From an uncultured Comamonadaceae bacterium (lineage in GTDB: Bacteria; Pseudomonadota; Gammaproteobacteria; Burkholderiales; Burkholderiaceae): a stretch of DNA of 10,090 nucleotides. Of the stretch, positions 1 through 6,061 are shown one piece after another (position 1 is the stretch's first letter; each line of letters begins with the position of its first letter). The stretch lies in NCBI GenBank assembly GCA_946482115.1, contig CAMLQP010000088.1, positions 1-10,090 on the forward strand, in the 5' to 3' direction. The notes beneath the pieces were generated by a model. The model saw only the letters and a program-made list of their open reading frames with translations, ran no database searches and was not told the origin of the DNA. Position numbers and translations under genes: made by a program.

Positions 1-1130
1 GCCTGCTGCTGCCCGACACCGTGGGCACCGGCGGTGACTCGCACACCCGCTTCCCCATCGGCATCTCCTTCCCGGCCGGTTCCGGCCTGGTGGCCTTCGG
101 CGCCGCCACCGGCGTGATGCCGCTGGACATGCCCGAATCCGTGCTGGTGCGCTTCAAGGGCCAGATGCAGCCCGGCGTGACGCTGCGCGACCTGGTGCAC
201 GCGATCCCGCTGTACGCCATCAAGGCCGGTCTGCTGACCGTGGCCAAGGCCGGCAAGAAGAACATCTTCTCGGGTCGCATCCTGGAAATCGAAGGCCTGC
301 CCGACCTCAAGGTGGAACAGGCTTTCGAGCTGTCCGATGCGTCGGCCGAGCGCTCCGCTGCCGGTTGCACCATCAAGCTCAATCCCGAGCCGATCAAGGA
401 ATACCTCACCAGCAACGTGGTGCTGATGAAGAACATGATCGCCGACGGCTATGCCGACGCCAAGACCCTGGCGCGCCGCATCGAGAAGGTCGAGGCCTGG
501 CTGGCCAAGCCCGAGCTGCTGGAAGCCGACAAGGACGCCGAATACGCCGCTGTGATCGAGATCGACCTGGCCGAGATCACCGAGCCGATCGTCTGCTGCC
601 CGAACGACCCGGACGACGCCAAGTTCCTGTCCGAAGTCGCCGGCACCAAGATCGACGAGGCCTTCATCGGCTCGTGCATGACCAACATCGGTCACTTCCG
701 CGCGGCGGCCAAGCTGCTGGGCGGCCAGCGCGACATCCCGGTCAAGCTGTGGGTCGCGCCGCCGACCAAGATGGACCAGAGCGAGCTGATCAAGGAAGGC
801 CATTACGCCGCCTTCGGCACCGCCGGTGCGCGCACCGAGATGCCCGGCTGCTCGCTGTGCATGGGCAACCAGGCGCAGGTGCGTGAGGGCGCCACCGTCA
901 TCTCCACCTCCACCCGCAACTTCCCCAACCGCCTGGGCAAGAACACCAATGTGTTCCTGGGCTCGGCCGAGCTGGCTGCCATCGCCTCCCGCCTGGGCCG
1001 CCTGCCCACCAAGGAGGAGTACCTGAAAGAGATGGGTGTGATCGACGCCGACAAGGCCAGCGTGTACCGCTACATGAACTTCGACCAGATCGAGGAGTAC
1101 GCGGAGGCGGCAAAAGGCGTGACGGCGTGA
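1..1130 (+). CDS. acnB: Aconitate hydratase B (AcnB), C-terminal part; 5' end outside window
   Basis: AcnB interconverts citrate and isocitrate in the TCA cycle using a [4Fe-4S] cluster, in the cytoplasm. The frame is open from base 3 and gives about 375 residues, under half of a typical AcnB (865 residues in E. coli). The fragment opens with the conserved [20 protein letters not shown] active-site stretch. The three cluster cysteines are visible: one in GSCMTN (codon at 675) and two in CSLCMGNQ (codons at 849 and 858). Their spacing of 58 and 3 residues resembles C710, C769 and C772 of E. coli AcnB. This class B arrangement rules out AcnA. The stop is TGA at 1128-1130, followed by a strong terminator. 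The fragment looks intact and shows no frameshift. Identification is near certain; only the upstream part is missing. Confidence 0.97.
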   Translation, partial: LLLPDTVGTGGDSHTRFPIGISFPAGSGLVAFGAATGVMPLDMPESVLVRFKGQMQPGVTLRDLVHAIPLYAIKAGLLTVAKAGKKNIFSGRILEIEGLPDLKVEQAFELSDASAERSAAGCTIKLNPEPIKEYLTSNVVLMKNMIADGYADAKTLARRIEKVEAWLAKPELLEADKDAEYAAVIEIDLAEITEPIVCCPNDPDDAKFLSEVAGTKIDEAFIGSCMTNIGHFRAAAKLLGGQRDIPVKLWVAPPTKMDQSELIKEGHYAAFGTAGARTEMPGCSLCMGNQAQVREGATVISTSTRNFPNRLGKNTNVFLGSAELAAIASRLGRLPTKEEYLKEMGVIDADKASVYRYMNFDQIEEYAEAAKGVTA

Positions 1131-1146
1131 GCCTGATGCTCCGTTG

Positions 1147-1173
1147 AAAAAGCGGCCCTCGTGGCCGCTTTTT
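1147..1173. terminator. Bidirectional intrinsic terminator between acnB and the convergent XRE regulator
   Basis: AAAAAGCGGCC (1147-1157), a 5-nt loop, and GGCCGCTTTTT (1163-1173) form a perfect 11-bp stem. It is T-rich after the stem on the plus strand and, through the A run, on the minus strand too. It lies 17 nt after the acnB stop and 4 nt beyond the regulator stop, so one hairpin can end transcription from both sides. Confidence 0.9.
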
Positions 1174-1176
1174 TCT

Positions 1177-1977
1177 TCAGGCCCTGGCCAGCGCGCGCAG
1201 CACGGCCGCTGTGGCCTCGTCGGCCGGAAAGAAGGTCTCCAGCGCCAGTTCCTGCAGGGTCACGTCGACCGGCGAGCCGAACACCGTGGTGGTGCTGACC
1301 AGGTTCAGCACGCCCGCCTCGGTGCGGAACCGGAACGGCATGAGCACGCCCAGGTGTTCCTCGGGCAGCTGCACCGCCTCGCCGGCCGGGCTGCCGGGGT
1401 AGCCCTTGAGTTCCTGCAACAGCGCGGCCAGTGTCTCGTCGCCGCTCTGGTGGATCTGCTGTCGCAGGCGCTCGAACAGGTGTTCTCGCCACTGGTCCAG
1501 GTTGGCGATGCGCGGCGCCAGGCCGCGCGGGTGCAGGCTCAGGCGCAGCACGTTGACGGGGCCCTGCAGCAGCGCCGGGTCGGCGCCGGCCATCAGCAGC
1601 GGCACCAGCCGGTTGTGCATCACCAGGTTCCAGTGGCGGTCCATGGCCAGCGCGGGCCAGGGCTCGTGGCAGTCCAGGATGCGCTGCACGGCGGCGCGCG
1701 CACTGCCCATCTCGGGCGCGTCCAGCGGACGGTCGCGGTACATGGGCGCATACCCGGCCGCCACCAGCAGCGCGTTGCGCTCGCGCAGCGGCACCTCCAG
1801 CCGGTTGGCCAGGCGCAGCACCATGTCGCGGCTGGGGCTGGCGCGGCCGGTCTCCACGCAGCTCAGGTGGCGGGTGGAGACCTCGGCCGCGTGCGCCAGA
1901 TCCAGCTGGCTCAGGCGGCGGTGCTGGCGCCAGTGGCGCAGGCGTTCGCCGAACGGGGCGGGGGTGTGGGTGTTCAT
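1177..1977 (-). CDS. XRE-family transcriptional regulator with MmyB-like ligand-binding domain
   Basis: A 266-residue predicted DNA-binding regulator. Residues about 9-64 form an XRE helix-turn-helix (RLSQLDLAHAAEVSTRHLS, then ETGRASPSRDMVLRLA). The rest, from about residue 80 on (GYAPMYRDRPL, LDCHEPWPALAMDRHWNLV, then HPRGLAPRIANL), matches the MmyB-like, PAS-related ligand-binding domain. One crystallised member of this family, from Chloroflexus, bound a fatty acid; the ligand here is unknown. The gene is convergent with acnB and divergent from a small membrane protein. The ATG at 1975-1977 has no Shine-Dalgarno sequence, but TACCAT lies 7 nt upstream, which suggests a leaderless mRNA. A perfect inverted repeat at 2014-2028 is the likely operator for this gene and its neighbour. 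Family call is firm; target and ligand are not known. Confidence 0.9.
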   Translation of the reverse strand: MNTHTPAPFGERLRHWRQHRRLSQLDLAHAAEVSTRHLSCVETGRASPSRDMVLRLANRLEVPLRERNALLVAAGYAPMYRDRPLDAPEMGSARAAVQRILDCHEPWPALAMDRHWNLVMHNRLVPLLMAGADPALLQGPVNVLRLSLHPRGLAPRIANLDQWREHLFERLRQQIHQSGDETLAALLQELKGYPGSPAGEAVQLPEEHLGVLMPFRFRTEAGVLNLVSTTTVFGSPVDVTLQELALETFFPADEATAAVLRALARA

Positions 1978-1984
1978 GGCCGAG

Positions 1985-1990
1985 ATGGTA
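1985..1990 (-). promoter_or_regulatory. -10-like hexamer (TACCAT) for the XRE regulator
   Basis: On the minus strand TACCAT ends 7 nt before the ATG at 1977, so the expected transcription start coincides with the start codon. No good -35 is visible 17 nt upstream. Prediction only. Confidence 0.4.
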
Positions 1991-2013
1991 GGCCCAAGCG
2001 TGCCGCGGCGGCT

Positions 2014-2028
2014 TGACCTCCCAGGTCA
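2014..2028. promoter_or_regulatory. Perfect inverted repeat TGACCT-CCC-AGGTCA, candidate operator of the XRE regulator
   Basis: Two 6-bp half-sites with a 3-bp spacer lie in the 113-bp gap between the divergent regulator and membrane protein genes. The site is about 37-51 bp upstream of the predicted start of the regulator transcript. A TTGACC sequence at 2013-2018 that could serve as a -35 for the plus-strand gene overlaps it. Perfect symmetry and position suit a dimeric XRE regulator controlling itself and its neighbour. Binding is inferred. Confidence 0.6.
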
Positions 2029-2090
2029 TGGACGTGCTGCAGCGGCGCGTCGACGATGCAGGCCATGTTCAACCCGGACTGGAGTCCATC

Positions 2091-2507
2091 ATGTCCCTGA
2101 TCGCATCTCTCACTTCCCCCGCCGGCCTGCGCCGCGTGCTCTGGGCCGACGCCGCCTCCGGCACCGGCATGGGCGTGTTGCACCTGGGGCTGCCGGCCCT
2201 GCTGGCCGACCTGCTCGGTATCTCGTCCGCGCTGCTGACCGCGAGTGGCTGGCTGCTGTTGCCTTTCGTGGTGCTGGCCGGCTGGCTGGCCTTGCAGCGC
2301 CAGCCCTCACGTGGTGCGCTCACGCTGCTGATCATCGGCAACTTTGCCTGGGTGGCGGCCAGCGCCGCCGTGGTGTTCGGCACCGGCCTGGTGCCAGGCG
2401 CGCTGGGCATGGCCTATGTGGGGGTGCAGGCGCTGGCGGTGCTGGTGCTGGCCGAGCTGCAGTGGCTGGGTCTGCGCCGCCTGGGGGAGCCCCTGCAGGC
2501 CTGCTGA
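2091..2507 (+). CDS. Small four-helix integral membrane protein of unknown function
   Basis: A 138-residue, very hydrophobic protein with four likely membrane helices: about residues 23-43 (GMGVLHLGLPALLADLLGIS), 46-66, 76-96 and 104-126. It ends in a short basic, cytoplasmic-looking tail (LGLRRLGEPLQAC). The start at 2091 is chosen because GGAG (2081-2084) lies 6 nt before it. A TTG at 2013 in the same frame would overlap the operator and add an unlikely N-terminus. The sequence resembles uncharacterised membrane proteins of proteobacteria; I cannot name a function. It is divergent from an MmyB-like regulator and shares the inverted repeat with it, so it is the likely regulated target. No catalytic motif is apparent. 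Confidence 0.8.
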   Translation: MSLIASLTSPAGLRRVLWADAASGTGMGVLHLGLPALLADLLGISSALLTASGWLLLPFVVLAGWLALQRQPSRGALTLLIIGNFAWVAASAAVVFGTGLVPGALGMAYVGVQALAVLVLAELQWLGLRRLGEPLQAC

Positions 2508-2515
2508 CTCGGGCC

Positions 2516-2524
2516 TGCTAAAAT
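2516..2524 (+). promoter_or_regulatory. Extended -10 promoter (TGCTAAAAT) of the riboswitch transcript
   Basis: TG (2516-2517), one base, then TAAAAT (2519-2524) is a good extended -10. The -35 region is poor, as is common with extended -10 elements. The predicted start, about 2530-2533, falls at the first base of the riboswitch, which supports both calls. Confidence 0.65.
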
Positions 2525-2532
2525 CCGTCCCG

Positions 2533-2634
2533 TCATTGGGGAGTAGCCGCTCTTCACCCCGAAGAGGCTGACGTCAACACACTTGACCCGCAGGTCATGG
2601 CGTCGGCAGTCTCACCGCCTGGCAAGACCTTTGA
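2533..2634 (+). ncRNA. yybP-ykoY (manganese-sensing) riboswitch aptamer
   Basis: The region carries the hallmark GGGGAGTAGC (2538-2547). It continues with a hairpin CTCTTC/GAAGAG (2550-2555 with 2561-2566), the conserved ACGTCAACACA stretch, a TGACC/GGTCA stem (2584-2588 with 2593-2597), and the closing GGCAAGACCTTTGACC. P1 can form between TCAttGG (2533-2539) and CCttTGA (2628-2634). The downstream gene is a GDT1/UPF0016 protein, a known yybP-ykoY target class in proteobacteria. The expected role is to raise exporter expression when Mn2+ is high. Family identity is strong; exact edges are approximate and the structure is not computed. Confidence 0.9.
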
Positions 2635-2676
2635 CCACGACACCTCCGAACAACGGCCGGGGATGTGTTGTGGTCA
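2632..2676 (+). promoter_or_regulatory. Long hairpin downstream of the riboswitch, probable expression platform
   Basis: TGACCACGACAC (2632-2643) pairs with GTGTTGTGGTCA (2665-2676): 12 bp with a single G-U. Its 5' arm overlaps the last three bases of the aptamer P1, so the two structures could compete. No U-run follows, and the hairpin ends 36 nt before the ATG. Classical termination is therefore unclear, and control of translation or Rho access is possible. Confidence 0.5.
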
Positions 2677-2712
2677 TCCGTCTTGTGCACCGGCCGGTAT
2701 TGATAGCCCCAC

Positions 2713-3291
2713 ATGGAATCCCTGTTCGTCTCCACCGGCGTCGTGGCCCTCGCTGAAATCGGCGACAAGACCCAGCTGCTCGCCTTCTTGCTCGCCGCCC
2801 GGTTCAAGAAACCGCTGCCCATCGTGCTCGGCATCCTGGCGGCCACCATCGTCAACCACAGCCTGGCCGGCGCCCTGGGGGCCTGGATCACCACCACGCT
2901 GAGCCCCGGGGTGCTGCGCTGGGTGCTGGGCGTGTCCTTCATCGCGATGGCGGTCTGGACCTTGATTCCCGACAAGATCGAGGAAGAGGAAACGCAGATC
3001 GCGCGCCGTTTCGGCGTCTTCGGCGCCACGCTGATCACTTTCTTCCTGGCCGAGATGGGCGACAAGACCCAGGTGGCCACGGTGGCCATGGCCGCGCACT
3101 ACGCCGCGCCAGTGATGGTGGTGATAGGCACCACGCTGGGCATGCTGATTGCCGACGTGCCCGCCGTCTTCGCGGGCGACAAGCTCGCCACCCGGATTCC
3201 CATGAAGCTGGTGCACGGCATCGCGGCGGCCATCTTCGCGGCGCTGGGCGTGGCCACGCTGCTGGGGGCGGGGGCCCGGTTCGGGCTTTGA
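2713..3291 (+). CDS. GDT1/UPF0016 (TMEM165-like) family Mn2+ exporter, MneA/MntX type
   Basis: A 192-residue inner-membrane protein with the family's internal duplication. The signature ExGDKTQ occurs twice: EIGDKTQ at residues 15-21 and EMGDKTQ at 114-120, each within a predicted helix. About six membrane helices in two inverted halves are expected, joined by an acidic linker (PDKIEEEETQIARR). Bacterial members studied in Vibrio (MneA) and Xanthomonas (MntX) export manganese; the paired acidic motifs form the ion path. Here the gene sits behind a yybP-ykoY riboswitch, which supports manganese efflux. The ATG at 2713 matches the usual family N-terminus but lacks an obvious Shine-Dalgarno sequence. 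The stop is 8 nt from the 3' end of a convergent tRNA gene. Confidence 0.93.
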   Translation: MESLFVSTGVVALAEIGDKTQLLAFLLAARFKKPLPIVLGILAATIVNHSLAGALGAWITTTLSPGVLRWVLGVSFIAMAVWTLIPDKIEEEETQIARRFGVFGATLITFFLAEMGDKTQVATVAMAAHYAAPVMVVIGTTLGMLIADVPAVFAGDKLATRIPMKLVHGIAAAIFAALGVATLLGAGARFGL

Positions 3292-3299
3292 GGGCCATC

Positions 3300-3387
3300 T
3301 GGCGGAAGCGGTGAGATTCGAACTCACGGACCCTTGCGAGCCGCCGGTTTTCAAGACCGGTGCAATCGACCACTCTGCCACGCTTCC
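3300..3387 (-). tRNA. tRNA-Ser (anticodon UGA)
   Basis: Read on the minus strand, the gene starts with GGAAGCG (3387-3381) and ends CGCTTCC, discriminator G and an encoded CCA (3300-3302). The anticodon arm is CCGGT-CTTGAAA-ACCGG, giving UGA, which reads UCA and related serine codons. The long variable arm expected of a class II tRNA (GGCTCGCAAGGGTCC) and the T-arm GTGAG-TTCGAAT-CTCAC are present. All stems are intact. It is convergent with the manganese exporter gene and has its own promoter. Confidence 0.97.
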
Positions 3388-3399
3388 GCAGAGGCTGGC

Positions 3400-3428
3400 A
3401 TTGTACTGAGCCGGGGTGTGTGGGTCTG
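3400..3428 (-). promoter_or_regulatory. Promoter of tRNA-Ser
   Basis: On the minus strand, CAGACC (3428-3423) and TACAAT (3405-3400) are separated by 17 nt. The predicted start is about 3393, giving a 5' leader of roughly 6 nt for RNase P to remove. The -10 is good and the -35 matches at 3 of 6 positions. Confidence 0.6.
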
Positions 3429-3438
3429 GCGCCGCCGG

Positions 3439-3873
3439 TCAGGTCCGCGTGGCGCGGGCGCGCACGCGCTCCAGGTAGGCGTGGCCGTCGGGCGGGCGGC
3501 CGCTGCGCTGGCTTTCCCAGATCATCTCGCCCAGGCAGTCCATCACCTCGTGGTGCGCCTCGTGCAGCGAATCGCGTCGCGCGGCCAGCAATTCCACCGC
3601 CTGACGTATGCCGGGCGGCTGGTCGATGGAGCACTGCTCGCTGACCGACAGGTGCATGGACAGGTGCAGAAAAGGGTTGGAGCGGCCTTCCTCGGGCCGG
3701 TCCATGGCGGCGAGCGCGGCGTCCAGGTCGGCCAGTTCGGCGTGGAACTCGGGGTGCTCGGCCATCCAGAGCTGGGCCAGGGTCTCGATGGCCTCCAGAG
3801 GTTCGCCGTTCTGCCACTTGGCGTAGACCGAACAGAAAAAGCGCCGGACGTCGGCTTGGGACGGGGAAAACAT
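3439..3873 (-). CDS. DUF1841 family protein
   Basis: A 144-residue soluble protein matching the DUF1841 family of beta- and gammaproteobacteria in length and sequence. Visible features are the N-terminal MFSPSQADVRRFF, the acidic helical middle (EHPEFHAELADLDAALAAMD), the conserved NPFLHLSMHLSVSEQ with three histidine or polar positions, and a C-terminal HEVMDCLGEMIWESQR. No function is established for the family. It has no signal peptide or membrane segment. The gene follows the TRIC-like gene on the same strand with a 21-nt gap, so co-transcription is possible. A weak -10-like TAAGCT also sits 7 nt before its ATG, and there is no Shine-Dalgarno sequence. Confidence 0.88.
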   Translation of the reverse strand: MFSPSQADVRRFFCSVYAKWQNGEPLEAIETLAQLWMAEHPEFHAELADLDAALAAMDRPEEGRSNPFLHLSMHLSVSEQCSIDQPPGIRQAVELLAARRDSLHEAHHEVMDCLGEMIWESQRSGRPPDGHAYLERVRARATRT

Positions 3874-3880
3874 GGGCGCG

Positions 3881-3886
3881 AGCTTA
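3881..3886 (-). promoter_or_regulatory. Weak -10-like hexamer (TAAGCT) before the DUF1841 gene
   Basis: On the minus strand TAAGCT keeps the T, A and final T of a -10 and ends 7 nt before the ATG at 3873. It is one of the weaker members of the short-leader pattern seen in this window. Confidence 0.25.
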
Positions 3887-3894
3887 AACGGAGT

Positions 3895-4533
3895 TCAGAG
3901 ACGCCACGCGGGCAGGTGCCATTCGCGCCAGAGCGCGACGAAGCGCAGTCCGGCCGTGACGGTCACGCAGGCCAGCAGGGCCCAGCCGTCAGACACGCCC
4001 AGCTGCCACAGGCCGACGTAAGCCCAGGCGCCCGCGAAGGCGCAGACCGCGTAGGGCCGGTGATCCTTGAAGGCGGTGGGGATCTCGTTGCAGACCACGT
4101 CGCGCAGCACGCCGCCGAACACGCCGGTGATCACGCCCATGAGCACCGCCACCAGGCCCGGCAGGTCCTGCAGCAGCGCCTGGTGCACGCCGGTGGCGGC
4201 GAACAGGCCCAGGCCCAGCGCGTCGGGCCACTGGATGGTCTTCTCGGTCAGGCGGAAGTGGGCGCCACGCAGGAACAGCATGGCCAGCGCGCACAGCAGC
4301 AGCACGCCCCACAGCATTTCGACATGGCGGACCCAGAAGAAGGGGCGTTGATCCAGCAGCAGGTCGCGCAGCGTGCCGCCGCCGAAGGCCGCGAGAAAGC
4401 CCACCACGCACACGCCCACGGCGTCCAGCCGCTTGCGCGCGCCTTCCATCACGCCCGACAGCGCGAACGCGGCGGTGGCGCTCACTTCGAGCAACAGGCG
4501 CAGGGTGTCTCCCCAGGGGGTGATCGGATTCAT
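3895..4533 (-). CDS. TRIC-like cation channel family protein (UPF0126, YadS/YicG type)
   Basis: A 212-residue membrane protein with the internal duplication typical of UPF0126. The two glycine-rich motifs are AFGGGTLRDLLLD (about residues 49-61) and VFGGVLRDVVCNEIP (about 138-152). Around seven hydrophobic segments are visible, with short polar loops. Prokaryotic members of this family that were studied structurally form trimeric, K+-permeable channels; the physiological role in most bacteria is unknown, and proposals for other substrates exist. The family is recognised with confidence, but channel activity here is inferred. The gene diverges from a TauE/SafE transporter with 41 bp between start codons. 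GACAAT lies 6 nt before its ATG and there is no Shine-Dalgarno sequence. Confidence 0.92.
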   Translation of the reverse strand: MNPITPWGDTLRLLLEVSATAAFALSGVMEGARKRLDAVGVCVVGFLAAFGGGTLRDLLLDQRPFFWVRHVEMLWGVLLLCALAMLFLRGAHFRLTEKTIQWPDALGLGLFAATGVHQALLQDLPGLVAVLMGVITGVFGGVLRDVVCNEIPTAFKDHRPYAVCAFAGAWAYVGLWQLGVSDGWALLACVTVTAGLRFVALWREWHLPAWRL

Positions 4534-4539
4534 GGCCCG

Positions 4540-4545
4540 ATTGTC
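4540..4545 (-). promoter_or_regulatory. -10-like hexamer (GACAAT) for the TRIC-like gene
   Basis: On the minus strand GACAAT matches 4 of 6 consensus bases and ends 6 nt before the ATG at 4533. The predicted transcript would begin at or next to the start codon. No convincing -35 is seen. Confidence 0.35.
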
Positions 4546-4559
4546 GCCGGGCCTGCCGC

Positions 4560-4565
4560 CATAAT
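4560..4565 (+). promoter_or_regulatory. -10 hexamer (CATAAT) for the TauE/SafE gene
   Basis: CATAAT matches 5 of 6 consensus bases and ends 9 nt before the ATG at 4575. There is no Shine-Dalgarno sequence, so a leaderless or near-leaderless mRNA is predicted. Together with the opposite hexamer at 4540-4545, both promoters fit inside the 41-bp gap. Confidence 0.45.
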
Positions 4566-4574
4566 CCGCAACCC

Positions 4575-5339
4575 ATGAGCCTGCCGCTGATCACCGACCC
4601 GTTCTTCTACCTTGTCAGCGTGCCGGCCGTGCTGCTGCTGGGGATCAGCAAAAGCGGCTTCGGCGCCGGTTTCGGCTCGCTGGCGGTGCCGCTGATGGCG
4701 CTGGCCGTGACCGTGCCGCAGGCGGCGGCCATCCTGATGCCGGTGCTGCTGCTGATGGACCTGCTGGGCCTGGCGGCCTACCGGCGGGATTTCGACATGG
4801 GGTTGCTCCGGTTCCTGATTCCCTGCGGTCTGGTGGGCACCGTGCTGGGCGCGGTGCTGTTCGGCCTGCTGCCGGCGCACGTGGTCTCGGGCGTGGTGGG
4901 GCTGGCCACGCTGCTGTTCCTGGCCCAGCGCCTGCTGTTCCCGCCGCACCCGCAGGCGCCGCCGCCTGGGCGCCTGGCGGGTGCGCTGCTGACGGTCACC
5001 TCGGGTTTCACGAGCTTCATCGCCCATGCCGGAGGCCCGCCCATCAACGCCTACCTGATCCCGCACCGGCTGTCGCCCGTGCGGTTCACGGCGACGCTGG
5101 CGGTGTTCTTCTTCGTGCTCAACCTCAGCAAGTGGATTCCCTACGGCCTGCTGGGCCTGCTGGACATGCGCAACTTCGCCACCTCCCTGGTGTTGCTGCC
5201 GCTGGCGCCGGTGGGGGTGTGGATCGGGGTCCGGGTGGCGCGGCGCATCCAGCCGGCGCTGTTCTACCGCTTCCTGTACGCGGGCATGCTGTTCACCGGC
5301 CTCAAGCTGCTCTGGGACGCCGTGGCGCCGGCGTTGTAG
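4575..5339 (+). CDS. TauE/SafE family permease (putative sulfite/organosulfonate or other anion transporter)
   Basis: A 254-residue inner-membrane protein with about eight membrane helices in two related halves, as expected for the TauE/SafE family. The first half carries the glycine-rich GISKSGFGAGFGSLAVPL (about residues 23-40). The second half carries the matching FTSFIAHAGGPPINAYL (about 145-161). Family members export or import sulfite, sulfoacetate and related small anions, but most are uncharacterised. No sulfur-metabolism gene lies nearby, so the substrate cannot be given. It diverges from the TRIC-like gene and ends 46 nt before the ParA gene. ParA has its own promoter-like sequence and Shine-Dalgarno, so they are probably separate units. 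Confidence 0.9.
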   Translation: MSLPLITDPFFYLVSVPAVLLLGISKSGFGAGFGSLAVPLMALAVTVPQAAAILMPVLLLMDLLGLAAYRRDFDMGLLRFLIPCGLVGTVLGAVLFGLLPAHVVSGVVGLATLLFLAQRLLFPPHPQAPPPGRLAGALLTVTSGFTSFIAHAGGPPINAYLIPHRLSPVRFTATLAVFFFVLNLSKWIPYGLLGLLDMRNFATSLVLLPLAPVGVWIGVRVARRIQPALFYRFLYAGMLFTGLKLLWDAVAPAL

Positions 5340-5349
5340 GTTTTATCAG

Positions 5350-5355
5350 TAAGAT
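5350..5355 (+). promoter_or_regulatory. -10-like hexamer (TAAGAT) before the ParA gene
   Basis: TAAGAT would give a start near 5362 and a leader of about 24 nt containing the strong GGAGGG Shine-Dalgarno at 5375-5380. No good -35 is visible. Confidence 0.4.
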
Positions 5356-5385
5356 GGCCCCCATCACATCGATCGGAGGGAAGCC

Positions 5386-6006
5386 ATGCCGGTGGTCGTC
5401 GTTGCCAATCCCAAGGGAGGCGTGGGCAAGTCCACGCTGTCCACCCACATAGCCGGGTACTGGGCCAGCCGCGGCCATGCGGTGATGCTGGGCGATGTCG
5501 ATCGCCAGCAGTCCTCGCGGCTGTGGCTGCAGCTGCGCCCGCCAGCCGCGCGGCCCATCGCCACCTGGGATGCCGGTCCGGACCTGATCGTCAAGCCGCC
5601 CAAGGGCACCACCCACGTGGTGCTGGACACGCCGGCCGGCCTGCACGGCTGGCGCTTCAACGACGTCGTCAAGCTGGCTGACCGGATCGTGATCCCGCTG
5701 CAGGCCAGCATTTTCGACATGTATGCCACCCGTGCCTTCATCGACGAACTGCTGGCCTCGCGCAAGAGCGCTGGCGTGGAGGTAGGGGTGATCGGCATGC
5801 GGGTGCACGAGCGCACCATCGCTTTCGACAAGCTCGACCAGTTCGTGCGCGGACTGGGGCTGCCCGTGCTGGGTCACCTGCGCGAGACCCAGAACTACGT
5901 GCATCTGGCGGCGCGTGGCCTGACCGTGTTCGACGTCACGCCCTCGCGGGTCGAGAAGGACCTGGTGCAGTGGGAGCCGATCTGCCGCTGGCTGGACAAG
6001 GCCTGA
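5386..6006 (+). CDS. ParA/MinD-superfamily ATPase without a ParB partner (orphan ParA)
   Basis: A 206-residue deviant-Walker ATPase. It shows the Walker A' box NPKGGVGKST (residues 8-17, with signature lysine K10 and catalytic K15), the switch region GDVDRQQSS (36-44), and Walker B VVLDTPAG (78-85, D81). It lacks the N-terminal helix-turn-helix of plasmid type Ia ParA proteins and no MinD membrane helix is evident at the C-terminus. It therefore belongs to the short ParA group. Such proteins pattern DNA, chemoreceptor clusters, microcompartments or other cargo on the nucleoid. There is no parB or parS next to it, so the cargo is unknown. The ATG at 5386 has GGAGGG 5 nt upstream, a clear start. 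It is probably a single gene unit, since maoC downstream has its own -10. Confidence 0.92.
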   Translation: MPVVVVANPKGGVGKSTLSTHIAGYWASRGHAVMLGDVDRQQSSRLWLQLRPPAARPIATWDAGPDLIVKPPKGTTHVVLDTPAGLHGWRFNDVVKLADRIVIPLQASIFDMYATRAFIDELLASRKSAGVEVGVIGMRVHERTIAFDKLDQFVRGLGLPVLGHLRETQNYVHLAARGLTVFDVTPSRVEKDLVQWEPICRWLDKA

Positions 6007-6061
6007 GCCGGTTGCCGTCCCGTGCGTCGGCCTGGTGACAGTCGCCCGGCCCGTGCTGCCC

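Noticed and set aside
2689..2698. Self-complementary ACCGGCCGGT before the exporter ATG
   Set aside because: No loop is possible as a hairpin, and short GC palindromes are common at this base composition.
3274..3286. GCCCG-GTT-CGGGC hairpin at the end of the manganese exporter gene as an intrinsic terminator
   Set aside because: Only 5 bp and followed by just three T residues; too weak to annotate as a terminator.
3300..3387. tRNA-Ser as an integration site for a mobile element
   Set aside because: No integrase, no repeated tRNA 3' end and no change in gene character were found on either side.
3334..4578. Long open frame (414 codons) on the plus strand opposite DUF1841 and the TRIC-like gene
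   Set aside because: It is a GC-rich shadow frame running across the tRNA and two well-recognised genes. Its translation is low-complexity, rich in Q, H, R and A, without family motifs.
5386..6006. A complete parABS partition system
   Set aside because: No ParB-like gene is adjacent. CACGTG cores at about 4878 and 5613 lack the flanks of a parS site and lie in coding sequence.
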